Source: Clostridium sp. chh4-2 (GTDB lineage Bacteria; Bacillota; Clostridia; Lachnospirales; Lachnospiraceae). Taken from it: DNA of 64,000 nt. Made by a program: the position numbers and the translations under genes. The notes below the pieces were generated by a model. It searched no databases. It was given only the letters and a program-made list of their open reading frames with translations, and had not been told where the DNA came from. The stretch is from NCBI RefSeq assembly GCF_002899675.1, contig NZ_PKUU01000002.1, positions 286,708 to 350,707 on the forward strand, in the 5' to 3' direction. Shown in pieces: positions 16,281 to 25,916 of this stretch (positions within the stretch are counted from its first letter, which is position 1; each line of letters starts with the position of its first letter).

Positions 16281-19253
16281 ATGGACAGAAGATGTGTATT
16301 GAAAGAGGGAACGATCCTTCCATTTCCAGGAATGATGTGTACCGTTGAATCGCTTATTGGGAAAGGATCGAATGCAGTCGTTTATCTGGGGTCCTATCCG
16401 GATCATCATCAGCCGAATCTGCGTCACCGGGTACTGATTAAAGAACTGTTTCCCTATCATGCCAGAGGCGGGATATATAGGAATGAAAGGAATGAGATCT
16501 GTTTTAATACATATGCGGCAGAAACTATGCGGCTGAACCGCGCCAGCTTTATCAGGGCCAATGAAGTGCATATCCGTCTGCTGGGAGCTCACCCGGGGGA
16601 TATAGATTCGAATATTAATACCTTCCCGCTGTATAAAACGCTTTATTCCGTTTTGGGTTTTTCCGGCGGAAGGAGTTTGGATAAGGAACTGAATATGCCT
16701 GGTGCGGACCGGATACCGCTTTGCGTCCATATCAGGCGAATGCTGGGAGCGCTTGATGCGCTGGAACTGTTTCATGAATCCGGCTTTTTGCATCTGGACC
16801 TCAGCCCGGAGAATATTCTGCTGATCGGAGAAGGGAAAAAAGAGCGGGTCAGCCTGATCGATTATAACAGCGTACATACATTAGAAGAAATACGAAATGG
16901 AGATTCGCCCTGCAGCAGTGGAAGAGAAGGTTATATAGCCCCGGAGGTCCGCATGAAGAGGATTGCTTCGATTGGATTTTCCTCCGACCTCTATGCCATG
17001 ACGGCCGTATTTTACCGCTGTATCACCGGGCAGGAGCTGACTGCGACGCAGATTGTACAGGCATCCGTTCCCGATATATTTGGAGCAAAATGTCTGGAAG
17101 GAATGCCGGATACGGTTCTCAGCATGATCCGTCAGATTTTGAGGCAGGGGCTTTCCTCTGTGGGCAGCCGGAGGTATAAAAACGTGGCTGCCATGCGGCT
17201 GGATTTAGAAGAGCTTCAGGACCGGATCAATGGAAAGGGCATCACCCATTGGGCCCTTTGGGAAACCGGACGGATTAACATTCTCCATACCATAAAAGCC
17301 AATCCAGCATTGGAATATGTCAAAGATGATGAGAAATTATATCCATTGGCGGGCATACAGGAGGATGGGACTGGTGTCACGGTTGCTGAACTGTTTAAAA
17401 AACTGACCACATCAGGCGGACAGTCTATGATGATGCTTGGCGGAGGCGGCATGGGAAAGACAACAGCCCTGCTTCGAATTGCATATCAGCAAAGGGCGAT
17501 GTATTCGGGTGACGAACCGGCTGTGGCTTATATCTCTCTGTACGGTTGGAACAACAGCGGCAGTGAGTTCATCAAAAATAAAATTTTGGAGAATTTAAGG
17601 TTTAAGCCGGAAACTGACAGCATAGAAACCGCCAGGCACGAGCTGATCCGCCTTCTGAGTTCCCCTGCCCATACCAAATGGGGAGAGCGTCCCAAGCTTC
17701 TTCTCCTCTTAGACGGATTAAATGAAGCTACCGGGGATTTAACCCTTCTTATGAAGGAAATTACTGAGCTTTCCACGATGGCTGGAGTGCGGATTCTGCT
17801 GACCAGCCGTAGTGAGATCGCTGAATTGTCATTTCCCAAAATAAAGCTGAGACAGCTGGAAGAATCAGAGGTAGCCGCAGTGCTCTCGGCAAACGGCATT
17901 CTTCCTCCCGACAATGGCGGGCTGTTTCAGCTTCTGCGCACGCCCATGATGCTGTCCATCTTTGTAAAGACGGCTTTGGAGGGCAGAAAACAGTTATTTA
18001 TCGATACCCAGGAACAGCTTCTTACCAGCTATCTGTCCTCTCTCTTGGAAAAAGAAATGAAAAAATATCCGGAGCATTCTTCCGAACGGTGGCGGGTTGA
18101 TGCGGCTTTGTATTATGTTCTTCCGGAGATGGCCTGCCTTCTTCATGCAAAGGAAGCGGCGGCGTCTAACCGGGAACTCCTTCCTATAATAGAAAAATGC
18201 TACCGCAGGCTGTCAAATCAGGATATGACGGCCGTATTTCCACAGTGGATCGGGCATTTGGCGGATATACGGGGCGAAGCCCAAAATGCGGAAGAGTGGT
18301 ACGGCCAGATGGTTCACACGATTCTGTGGAGAAGGCTGGGCCTGATTATCAGAGATGAAGATGGAAATTACCGCATTGTCCACCGTTTGATCGAAGAATA
18401 TCTGGTCGAAATCCAGCAGGAGTTCAATCATAAATTTTTACGGCGAAAAAGAATCCGAAGCAGTATCGGAGCCGCTTTGATCCTGGTTATGGCAGGCGCA
18501 TTTTATCATGGAATTTACGTACCAAACCAATCGGTTCCCGTTACGGCCGATGTAAAATATTATGATAAAGATATTTCTAAAAATGTATTTGATACGGCGT
18601 TTGCCGCATACATAAATGCCGCCCGCCAGTATGATACGACAGCGGATCTTTTGGACTGCTTTGATGAAGATCCCGTTGACAGAAATGAGTTTGAGAGAAA
18701 ACTGTACCGCTGTAAAACGGGTCTGAGTGTGGATATTGCAGGTCAAAAAGAGAGGGAATCTGCTTATGAAGACAGACTGCTCAGCACAGGCCAGGTTATG
18801 CCGTGGTCTGAAAATCCCTTGAACGCTGAGGCCTATGAAGCTCTGACATCGCTGCCTGAGGAGCGGGCAAGCGGTTATTTAAAATATATTGAGATTCTGG
18901 AACAGCTGATGCAGGATCAGGATTTATGGAAAGCGTTTGGAGAAGAGTATGTGACTTCCTTTAGGGAGGCCGTAGAGTGCGACGCTTTTATTTCCGGAAA
19001 ATATTACTGGCTTGTGCTGGAACCGGAGCTTTCCCGGATGGAAAACAGCGCATCAGAAGACGAAATGAATTATTATCACCTCTGTATGAAGAATACAGCC
19101 ATGTATCCCAAACAAAATCAGATCACAGAGGCATCAAAATCGGATGACTTAGAAAATAATCTTGAGTCATACGAGGCAAAACGAATAACAGCGTGGCGTT
19201 CGTTTCTTCAAAATGCCGCCATAACATTAATTAACAGTACAGGAGACGACTGA
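16281..19253 (+). CDS. Membrane-anchored protein kinase fused to a NACHT-like NTPase
   Basis: 990-aa multidomain protein. ATG 16281 is chosen because GGAG at 16271-16274 is well spaced; an upstream ATG at 16269 would add four residues. Residues about 15-290 are a Ser/Thr-type protein kinase: Gly-rich loop GKGSNAVVYLG, LIKEL (Lys near 54), catalytic HLDLSPEN (near 170), DYN in place of DFG (near 194) and APE (near 220). Residues about 370-560 are a STAND/NACHT-type P-loop NTPase: GGGGMGKTT (near 388), LLLLLDGLNE (near 475), LLTSRSE (near 506). After a helical region, RRKRIRSS precedes one transmembrane helix at about 731-750. By the positive-inside rule, kinase and NTPase are cytoplasmic and about 240 residues lie outside. 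The partner lipoprotein is encoded one nucleotide downstream. Confidence 0.85.
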   Translation: MDRRCVLKEGTILPFPGMMCTVESLIGKGSNAVVYLGSYPDHHQPNLRHRVLIKELFPYHARGGIYRNERNEICFNTYAAETMRLNRASFIRANEVHIRLLGAHPGDIDSNINTFPLYKTLYSVLGFSGGRSLDKELNMPGADRIPLCVHIRRMLGALDALELFHESGFLHLDLSPENILLIGEGKKERVSLIDYNSVHTLEEIRNGDSPCSSGREGYIAPEVRMKRIASIGFSSDLYAMTAVFYRCITGQELTATQIVQASVPDIFGAKCLEGMPDTVLSMIRQILRQGLSSVGSRRYKNVAAMRLDLEELQDRINGKGITHWALWETGRINILHTIKANPALEYVKDDEKLYPLAGIQEDGTGVTVAELFKKLTTSGGQSMMMLGGGGMGKTTALLRIAYQQRAMYSGDEPAVAYISLYGWNNSGSEFIKNKILENLRFKPETDSIETARHELIRLLSSPAHTKWGERPKLLLLLDGLNEATGDLTLLMKEITELSTMAGVRILLTSRSEIAELSFPKIKLRQLEESEVAAVLSANGILPPDNGGLFQLLRTPMMLSIFVKTALEGRKQLFIDTQEQLLTSYLSSLLEKEMKKYPEHSSERWRVDAALYYVLPEMACLLHAKEAAASNRELLPIIEKCYRRLSNQDMTAVFPQWIGHLADIRGEAQNAEEWYGQMVHTILWRRLGLIIRDEDGNYRIVHRLIEEYLVEIQQEFNHKFLRRKRIRSSIGAALILVMAGAFYHGIYVPNQSVPVTADVKYYDKDISKNVFDTAFAAYINAARQYDTTADLLDCFDEDPVDRNEFERKLYRCKTGLSVDIAGQKERESAYEDRLLSTGQVMPWSENPLNAEAYEALTSLPEERASGYLKYIEILEQLMQDQDLWKAFGEEYVTSFREAVECDAFISGKYYWLVLEPELSRMENSASEDEMNYYHLCMKNTAMYPKQNQITEASKSDDLENNLESYEAKRITAWRSFLQNAAITLINSTGDD

Positions 19254-19254
19254 A

Positions 19255-20532
19255 ATGAAAAAGGGCTTTATGATAAAAATGACGGCGTTTTTATTGATGG
19301 CAGGCGTGTTTGCCGGATTGACCGGCTGCGGAGCCGGAAATAATGCCGCCGAAAGCAGTATCTCCCAAAGCAGTACCTCCCAAAGCCAGATGGAAACAAC
19401 TGAGCCCGGAAAAACGCTGACAGAGACAGAACCGGTTTCCATAGATTCGCCGGAAAAGGATGCGGCGGTCCGGCATCTGTTAACCGTTTGGTCTGATTAT
19501 CTGCAAGTTCTCGATAAGATGTATGCCAGCGAATTGTGGGCATTTGATTATGCAGAACGATATGTAAACAGCGGGGATTGGAACGATCTTACAAAAGCCA
19601 GAACCGCCTGTATCGCATCGGCCCGTTATCTTTCGGAACTTGCCATGACAGAAGCAGATTTAACGGAAGAAGAATATCTTGTGTTGTTTAATGCGGGAAT
19701 TGATACAGCGTATCAGTCAAACCAGTTTCAATCAATTCAGGCCAGTCTGGAAGAAGCTCACATGCTGGTTCGTGATTCCGTGCTGGAAACCTTGGAAGCC
19801 GGTATTTTTAACTCCGGCAGGGTGGATATTTTGAAAGATCAGATTTCCGTCAATAGAGAATACATTCAGCACATGAGCGAGTATGAGTGCAGGACGACCA
19901 ATTATATGCTGCTTTCGTTAGGTGATGAAACGCAGGCTTTCGAATTTTGGAACGCCATGCCGGATAAGTATCCCACCCTCTGCATGGGGTATGAAGAATG
20001 GATCGATGATGAAACGGAGGCACTGAAAGCCGGAGATGAGGATTTAAACGATTTGGAGGATATAATCTTAAAACAGTCCGAGGTGATTTCCAGTCTGAAA
20101 GCGGAACTGTATACCATGAATCAGATATTTGAAGCCAATGATATGGAAAAACTATTGTCATCTGCTTTTATCATGAAGAATCCTCCTGAATTACTGCCTA
20201 TGCCTGATTGGTATGATCCGCAGACCGCCGGATATTTAAGTTTTATTTTAAATGAGGACGGCAGCGTCGATTACCCGGAATCAGGAGATGTGCTGGAAGA
20301 TGCGTCCTATGGAATATATATACAGATCAAAGGGCTTAGTTCCGAGGAAATCAGCGACTATATTACGTTTGTAAAGGATTGGGGACGAGATGCCTGGAGG
20401 GGGGAAGGGGAGAAATGGTACATAAAAATGCAGGATTACAGCGTCATGATCAGTCTGGAAAATGAAACAGCCACGTTGATGTTTAATGGACAGGATGTGA
20501 CTTTTGCCCCGCTATGGTATCTGGGGATTTGA
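19255..20532 (+). CDS. Lipoprotein of unknown function, partner of the kinase-NACHT protein
   Basis: 425-aa exported protein with a lipoprotein signal: MKKGFMIKMTAFLL, hydrophobic core and lipobox LTGC (Cys near residue 25), then a Ser/Gln/Thr-rich linker to about residue 60. The remainder is predicted helical and acidic, with a beta-rich C-terminal third (GYLSFILNEDGSVDYPESGD and following). No enzyme motif is recognised. The start lies one nucleotide after the kinase stop with AGGAG upstream, so translation is coupled. This points to a functional link with the outward-facing tail of the kinase. A strong terminator follows at 20555. Confidence 0.8.
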   Translation: MKKGFMIKMTAFLLMAGVFAGLTGCGAGNNAAESSISQSSTSQSQMETTEPGKTLTETEPVSIDSPEKDAAVRHLLTVWSDYLQVLDKMYASELWAFDYAERYVNSGDWNDLTKARTACIASARYLSELAMTEADLTEEEYLVLFNAGIDTAYQSNQFQSIQASLEEAHMLVRDSVLETLEAGIFNSGRVDILKDQISVNREYIQHMSEYECRTTNYMLLSLGDETQAFEFWNAMPDKYPTLCMGYEEWIDDETEALKAGDEDLNDLEDIILKQSEVISSLKAELYTMNQIFEANDMEKLLSSAFIMKNPPELLPMPDWYDPQTAGYLSFILNEDGSVDYPESGDVLEDASYGIYIQIKGLSSEEISDYITFVKDWGRDAWRGEGEKWYIKMQDYSVMISLENETATLMFNGQDVTFAPLWYLGI

Positions 20533-20554
20533 GAACAGAGGAGTGAAGGAATGT

Positions 20555-20595
20555 AAAAAGGTGCGAAAATGGAAGTTCCGGTTTCGCGCCTTTTT
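20555..20595 (+). terminator. Rho-independent terminator of the kinase-NACHT module
   Basis: Arms AAAAAGGTGCGAAA (20555-20568) and TTTCGCGCCTTTTT (20582-20595) pair over 14 positions with one mismatch and end in a T-run. This marks the end of the module and separates it from the giant protein gene at 20765. Confidence 0.85.
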
Positions 20596-20764
20596 ATCGC
20601 GATTTTCTACGATTTGTTTATGAAGCGGAGCAGCAGAAAGCGGAAACGAGTTTCAAAAATTTTCCCCATCATTTGATATCCTATGCTTGTCGAGAGAATG
20701 GGACAGTAGATTCTCAGCGGCGGAATGTATGCGCAAAATGTATTGATTGGACAGGAGGATTGTA

Positions 20765-23700
20765 ATGAGAAGAGTGAGACTTGTAAAGGGGACTACCAAA
20801 AAGGCGATTGCTATGGCATCCGCTTTCATGATGACGTTCGGTACGGCTGCCGGAAATGTATCTGTAATTTCCTCATATGCTGAAACATCAGAGATCACCG
20901 GATATGCGGAAGATACGGAACAGGAAGAGAACGTGACGACAGAAGAAAATGATGAGAACGGAGAAAATGGCGGAAGCGAGGAAAACGCCGGGGACGATGA
21001 GACCGATGGATCGGGAGAAAACGCCGGGAATGAAGATGCCGGAGAGACAGACGGTACTGGTGAGAACGAGGAAACAGGAGAATCGGAAGAAAACGGCGGA
21101 AGCGAAGAGACCGGAAATTCTGTGGAAAATGGAGAGGACGGCGTAACCGGAGAGTCGGAAGAAACTGATGAGAGCGAAGAAACTGGAAGTACAGAAGAAA
21201 ATAAAGGAACCGGTGAATTAGAGGGCAGCGGTGAGGATGACGCAACCGAAGAAACAGAAAACAATGATAAAATAGAAGAATCTGATGAAAATAATGACGC
21301 TGATAAATCCGAAGAGATTAAAGAAACTGATGAAGAAGCCGCTAATACCGAAAAACAACAGGAAATAACTGCAGGAGTACAGCAGACAGAATCGAAACAG
21401 CAGATAATGATGTTTTCGGAAACCGGTGATTCTTGGTATATAGCGCTTGAAAACTATGAAATAAAAGATGGATATTATTATATAACCGATGAAATAACTG
21501 GGAACAGCAAAAAAATAACGGATCAATATATAGAGAAAGAAATGGGTTTCATTATTTATGTAGATGAAAACGGCGAAATGGTGACAAGAAAGTGGCTGGG
21601 GTCCGGCGATGAATTTCGGTATGCAAACAGCAAAGGCAAAATAATTGTGGGCGAAAAAGGTAAGGTCACAGCCGGCTTTTACGGTGATTTTGATGAGTAT
21701 GGATACTGGACTCCTTCTGAAAATGTATTTTTTGAAGAAACACTGGATAACGGAATCACTGTAACAAAATATGTGGAAGAAGCCGGAAGAATTGCAGGAA
21801 TAGGCGGAGCAGGCGGCAAAAAGCATACTCAGCAGTACTGCTTTAAGGAGGAGGCAGGAACGTTAACCTGTTACCTTCTTAAAGACGATGGAGAGACAAT
21901 TATAGATACACCAGTAACAGATGTATGGGTCGGAGATCTGCGTGTGGACGGCGAAGGCCATTTACTGACTGAAGCACACGAGTTAGAGGTGGATGGAAAA
22001 TACTATGACTTTGACAGTGAAGGACACAGCCTTTTACTTACTAATACCTTTATTGGTGAGGGAGAAAACAGAATTTATGTAGATAATGACGGGAACCAAG
22101 TGATAAGCGAGTTCGTTGAGTATGATGGCAGACTTATCTATTTTGATGAAAATGGAAAACAGGTATTCCATGACTGGATCGAGTATAATGGAGGATTCCG
22201 CTATGTAAACAGCGATGGAAACATGGTCGTTAAGTCTGTAAGAGTTGCAAAAGGTTACTATGGAGAATTTGATGAAAACGGTTACTGGACGCCTATTTCC
22301 TTTGAATTTTGTTCCGAAGAACAGGAAAATGGAACATTTATATTAAGATATGCAGAGAAAGACGGTAAAATTGCAGAAACCAATGAGGGCGGAATACGCC
22401 AGCGCTACATCTTTGAAAAAAAAGACAATATTACCTCCTGCTATCTTCCAGGCAATGACAGTGAAAACGTGCTGGTAAAAAATACCTGGATTGCCGATCT
22501 GTGGATTAATGAAGAGGGTCATGTTCTGGCAAATGTGGAAAGTCAGCAGATAGACGGCAAATATTATACGTTTGATGAAGAGGGCCACAGCAAATTAATC
22601 ACAGGAGCTTTTGTTACCGACGAGGACGGAAGCGAGTATTATGTTGGTGAAGACGGCATAAAATTGACCGATCAGATTGTAAAAGTCGGAAATGATACCT
22701 ATTATGTGGATGCAGAAGGCAAGAAGGTGAAGAGTCAGTTTGTAACAACGGAAGGCAGCACATTCTATTTCGGTGCAGATGGCAAGATGGTAAAGAACCA
22801 GTTTATCACAAACGAAACCGGAACTTATTGCTTAGGAGACGACGGCCGTATGGTGACGAATCAATTTGCCACCTCAGGAGATGACACCTTCTATTTCGGA
22901 GAAAATGGTCTGAAAGTAATTAATCAATTCGTAACCGATAAAACAGGAACCTACTATGTGGGCGCAGATGGAAAGAAACTGACCAGCCAATTAGTTGAAT
23001 CTGAAGGGGATACCTATTACGTCGATACAGACGGAAAAATGGTAACCAACCAGTTTGCCACTTCAGGAGAAGGCACATTCTATTTTGGAGCGGACGGTAA
23101 GAAAGTTCTGAACCGGTTCGTGACCGATGAGACAGGAACCTACTATGTAGGAGCGGACGGAAAGAAACTGACCGACCAGTTTATAAATGTTGGAACCGAT
23201 ACCTATTATGTTGACGCAGACGGTAAAAAAGTGACCGGCCAGTTTGCCACTTACGGCGGAGAAACGTTCTATTTCGGTGAAGACGGTAAGAAGGCAGTCA
23301 GCCAGTTTGTTACCGATGAAACCGGAACTTATTATGTAGGAACAGACGGCAAAAAGGTGATGAACCAGTTTGTAACAGATGGAACCGGAACCTATTATCT
23401 GGGAACGGACGGCCGCATGACAGTCAGCCAGTTTGTAACAGATGGAACCGACACCTATTATGTGGGATCAGACGGCCGTATGGTAACCAATCAGTTTGCT
23501 ACCTATGGAACCGATACCTTCTATTTTGGAACAGATGGTAAGAAAGTGGTAAATCAGTTCGTAACAGACGGGACAGGAACCTATTATGTGGGAGAAGATG
23601 GAACAAAACTGGCCGATGAGATGATAATAGTAGGAACTGATACCTATTACATCGATGCGGACGGCAAAAAAGTAACCAGTCAGTTTGTGGAGGTAGAAGA

Positions 23701-25681
23701 CGATACGTTTTATTTTGATGAGGACGGAAAGAAAGCGTCTAACCGCCTCGTGACGGATGAAACAGGAACCTACTATGTGGGCGGAGACGGCCGGATCGTG
23801 ACCAGCCAGTTTGTGACCGTTGGAGCCGATTTGTACTGTGTTGATGAAAATGGCCGGGTTGTTACCAATCAGTTTGCCTCTTATGGAGAGGATACGTTCT
23901 ACTTTGGAACAGATGGCAAGAGAGTTACCAGCCGGTTTGTGACAGAGGGAGCAGATACCTACTATGTAGGTGCGGATGGCAAAATGGTGACAAAACAATT
24001 CGCCACATATGGTAATGATACCTTCTATTTTGGAGAAGACGGGAAGAAAGTGACAAATCAGTTTGTATCGGATGCCACGGGAACCTACTATGTGGGAGCC
24101 GATGGAAGAAAAGTAACCAGCCAGTTCGTATCAGACGGCCGTCACACCTTCTATATGGCAGAAGACGGCACGATAGCGATTCATCGGTGGCTCAATGATG
24201 CCAATGGATTCCGTTATGTGAACGGAAAAGGCTACATGCTTGTCAACACTACAAGAGTGGCCGGCGGATTTTATGGACGGTTTGATGCGGACGGTTATTG
24301 GACCGATATATCCAATACATTTTTCAAAGATGAACTCTCTGACGGAACGATTGTGACCAAATATTCAGGAGCAGAAGGTAAGGTTGCAGGAATTGGTGAA
24401 AAAGTCGACGGAAGAAAGTATTTCTGCTTTGAGGAAAGAGCCAATGGAACCTACTGCTATCTGATTACAGGTGATGAAACTCCGGCTGATGGAGTGCAGG
24501 CAGCGAATGTATGGATCAGCGATATGTGGGTAAATGCCGACGGTTATCTGGTGAAGAACAGCGACGTGCCGGTTGATGGCGTATACTATCATTTTGATAA
24601 AGACGGACACGGCACTTTAATTACATACCGGATTTCCTATGTACTGAATGGGGGAACCAACAGCGGCAACCCAGCCTCTTACAATGGAGCTATGGACACC
24701 ATTGTTTTAAGCACGCCTACAAGATCTGCATATAGGTTTGAAGGTTGGTACACAGACAGCAGCTTTACCAATCGGATTACAGAGATTCCGGGCAAGAGCT
24801 TTGGAGACATAACCCTGTATGCCAAATGGGAAGCCATTTACACGGACAGCGGCAGCGACGACAGCGATGACGGCGACGACAGCTACAGCAGTACCGGAAG
24901 CAATACAAACACCACAAATACCAATACCGCTACCAACACCACCACAAATGCGGGCACCAATGCTAACGCTGCCGGAACCAATACCTCATCTCCTGTATCA
25001 GTATCGGTTGGAGCGGATCAGAGCGTGACGGTACAGCACGGTGAAGCCACTATATCAGCGGATTTAACGCTGACCAGCGCAGGAAGCTTAAATAACAATA
25101 CGATCGTTTCCGTAAAAGAAACTGCGGCGGTTACCTTAGCCGAAGGACAAAAAGCGGAAATCGCCACAATTGCAGTGGGAGCAGACGGTTCTACCAGATC
25201 GCTTCTGGCATCTCAGGTACAGGGGGCGACAGTGCAGCAGACCACCATCACGGTACAGGGAGTTACGGTGACACAGAATGCCGTTGTATATGCGGATGGA
25301 ACCAAGGTAGCGCAGAAGTCAGGAGCCGTTGAATTGGAAGGATTTGCACAAACCGTAATTGCGACAGAGCAGGCCATCCAAACAGGAAGCCAGACGTTAG
25401 CGGCTGCATATAATGACAAGGTTGAGATCGATCTGAACCAGTACCAGCAGGTTGGAGCGGCAGTTGCTTACGAAGTAATCGCAGGAGTAAACGGAACCGT
25501 TTCTCAGACACAGGTGGAACAGACCAGTTTTGCACCGGGACAGGAAGTAAAAGCTCTGATTACCGATGCGGCTGGAAATGTATCTGCAGTTACCGTTGTG
25601 GTAGGCGAAAATGGAGTTGTGCAGTATCCGATTCCAGGCGTAAACTGCATTGTACGGTTTATGGTGCCAAAGGCGCAATAA
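20765..25681 (+). CDS. Giant secreted protein with cell-wall/glucan-binding repeats
   Basis: 1,638-aa exported surface protein. ATG 20765 follows AGGAGG in ACAGGAGGATTGTA. An N-terminal signal region (RRVRLVKGTTKK, hydrophobic stretch, then AGN...SSYAET) ends near residue 40. Residues about 50-215 are a very acidic Glu/Gly/Thr/Asn-rich low-complexity stretch. From about 225 to 1280 lie glucan/choline-binding-type repeats, including 25 tandem 21-residue units (about 622-1145) and three larger modules with FYGDFDEYGYW-like cores. At about 1290-1358 is an InlB-type (Listeria-Bacteroides) repeat (GWYTDSS, ITLYAKW). A Ser/Asn/Thr-rich linker and a 220-residue beta-rich C-terminal domain follow. 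No LPXTG signal is present, so wall retention probably depends on the repeats. No catalytic domain is recognised. Confidence 0.88.
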   Translation: MRRVRLVKGTTKKAIAMASAFMMTFGTAAGNVSVISSYAETSEITGYAEDTEQEENVTTEENDENGENGGSEENAGDDETDGSGENAGNEDAGETDGTGENEETGESEENGGSEETGNSVENGEDGVTGESEETDESEETGSTEENKGTGELEGSGEDDATEETENNDKIEESDENNDADKSEEIKETDEEAANTEKQQEITAGVQQTESKQQIMMFSETGDSWYIALENYEIKDGYYYITDEITGNSKKITDQYIEKEMGFIIYVDENGEMVTRKWLGSGDEFRYANSKGKIIVGEKGKVTAGFYGDFDEYGYWTPSENVFFEETLDNGITVTKYVEEAGRIAGIGGAGGKKHTQQYCFKEEAGTLTCYLLKDDGETIIDTPVTDVWVGDLRVDGEGHLLTEAHELEVDGKYYDFDSEGHSLLLTNTFIGEGENRIYVDNDGNQVISEFVEYDGRLIYFDENGKQVFHDWIEYNGGFRYVNSDGNMVVKSVRVAKGYYGEFDENGYWTPISFEFCSEEQENGTFILRYAEKDGKIAETNEGGIRQRYIFEKKDNITSCYLPGNDSENVLVKNTWIADLWINEEGHVLANVESQQIDGKYYTFDEEGHSKLITGAFVTDEDGSEYYVGEDGIKLTDQIVKVGNDTYYVDAEGKKVKSQFVTTEGSTFYFGADGKMVKNQFITNETGTYCLGDDGRMVTNQFATSGDDTFYFGENGLKVINQFVTDKTGTYYVGADGKKLTSQLVESEGDTYYVDTDGKMVTNQFATSGEGTFYFGADGKKVLNRFVTDETGTYYVGADGKKLTDQFINVGTDTYYVDADGKKVTGQFATYGGETFYFGEDGKKAVSQFVTDETGTYYVGTDGKKVMNQFVTDGTGTYYLGTDGRMTVSQFVTDGTDTYYVGSDGRMVTNQFATYGTDTFYFGTDGKKVVNQFVTDGTGTYYVGEDGTKLADEMIIVGTDTYYIDADGKKVTSQFVEVEDDTFYFDEDGKKASNRLVTDETGTYYVGGDGRIVTSQFVTVGADLYCVDENGRVVTNQFASYGEDTFYFGTDGKRVTSRFVTEGADTYYVGADGKMVTKQFATYGNDTFYFGEDGKKVTNQFVSDATGTYYVGADGRKVTSQFVSDGRHTFYMAEDGTIAIHRWLNDANGFRYVNGKGYMLVNTTRVAGGFYGRFDADGYWTDISNTFFKDELSDGTIVTKYSGAEGKVAGIGEKVDGRKYFCFEERANGTYCYLITGDETPADGVQAANVWISDMWVNADGYLVKNSDVPVDGVYYHFDKDGHGTLITYRISYVLNGGTNSGNPASYNGAMDTIVLSTPTRSAYRFEGWYTDSSFTNRITEIPGKSFGDITLYAKWEAIYTDSGSDDSDDGDDSYSSTGSNTNTTNTNTATNTTTNAGTNANAAGTNTSSPVSVSVGADQSVTVQHGEATISADLTLTSAGSLNNNTIVSVKETAAVTLAEGQKAEIATIAVGADGSTRSLLASQVQGATVQQTTITVQGVTVTQNAVVYADGTKVAQKSGAVELEGFAQTVIATEQAIQTGSQTLAAAYNDKVEIDLNQYQQVGAAVAYEVIAGVNGTVSQTQVEQTSFAPGQEVKALITDAAGNVSAVTVVVGENGVVQYPIPGVNCIVRFMVPKAQ
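22627..24201 (+). repeat. In-frame tandem array of 25 units of 63 bp
   Basis: Each unit encodes 21 residues of the form xTYYVGADGKKVTxQFVTDxT. Units alternate among TYYVD, TFYFG and TYYVG types, and in several stretches this gives a three-unit (189-bp) higher-order period, suggesting expansion in blocks. Arrays of this type vary in copy number between strains in other surface proteins. Confidence 0.85.
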
Positions 25682-25717
25682 AGAATCGGAAGGTCGTTTA
25701 GCGGACTGGGAAAGAAA

Positions 25718-25769
25718 TTTACATAAAGGGTGAAGGCATTTCTGAAAATGCCTTCACGGTTAGTGTAAA
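25718..25769 (+). repeat. Solo 52-bp palindromic repeat (copy 1 of 2 outside composites)
   Basis: The sequence begins TTTACATAAAGGGTGAAGGC and ends GCCTTCACGGTTAGTGTAAA; GTGAAGGCATTT pairs with AAATGCCTTCAC around a short loop. It matches the small palindromes in the spacers of the 0.9-kb composite repeats. It lies 37 bp after the giant gene and could act as a transcript-end structure. Confidence 0.75.
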
Positions 25770-25822
25770 AAGTTGCTCTCATATGTAAATTCTGTTTTTC
25801 CAAGCCCGATGATTGGCAGCTA

Positions 25823-25864
25823 AAAAGGAGGGAACACCCGGCAGCCCGGGAGTTCCCTCCTTTT
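25823..25864. terminator. Bidirectional rho-independent terminator
   Basis: AAAAGGAGGGAAC (25823-25835) pairs perfectly with GTTCCCTCCTTTT (25852-25864), with an inner CCCGG/CCGGG. T-runs are present on both strands. It can end the giant surface-protein transcript (plus) and the small membrane-protein transcript (minus). TTTAGTCCACTAAAT follows at about 25874, a word also present beside composite copy 2 at 40977. Confidence 0.85.
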
Positions 25865-25916
25865 CAGCATTTTTTAGTCCACTAAATTAAAAAATGATAA
25901 AAGAAATACAAGTACA

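Noticed and set aside
20653..21264. 203-codon minus-strand frame rich in Ser/Pro/Phe
   Set aside because: It is the antisense of the Glu/Gly-rich low-complexity region of the giant surface protein; no ribosome site or domain.
22627..24201. Regular 63-bp repeats resembling a CRISPR or minisatellite
   Set aside because: The repeats are in frame, encode a known 21-residue wall/glucan-binding motif, and have no spacers.
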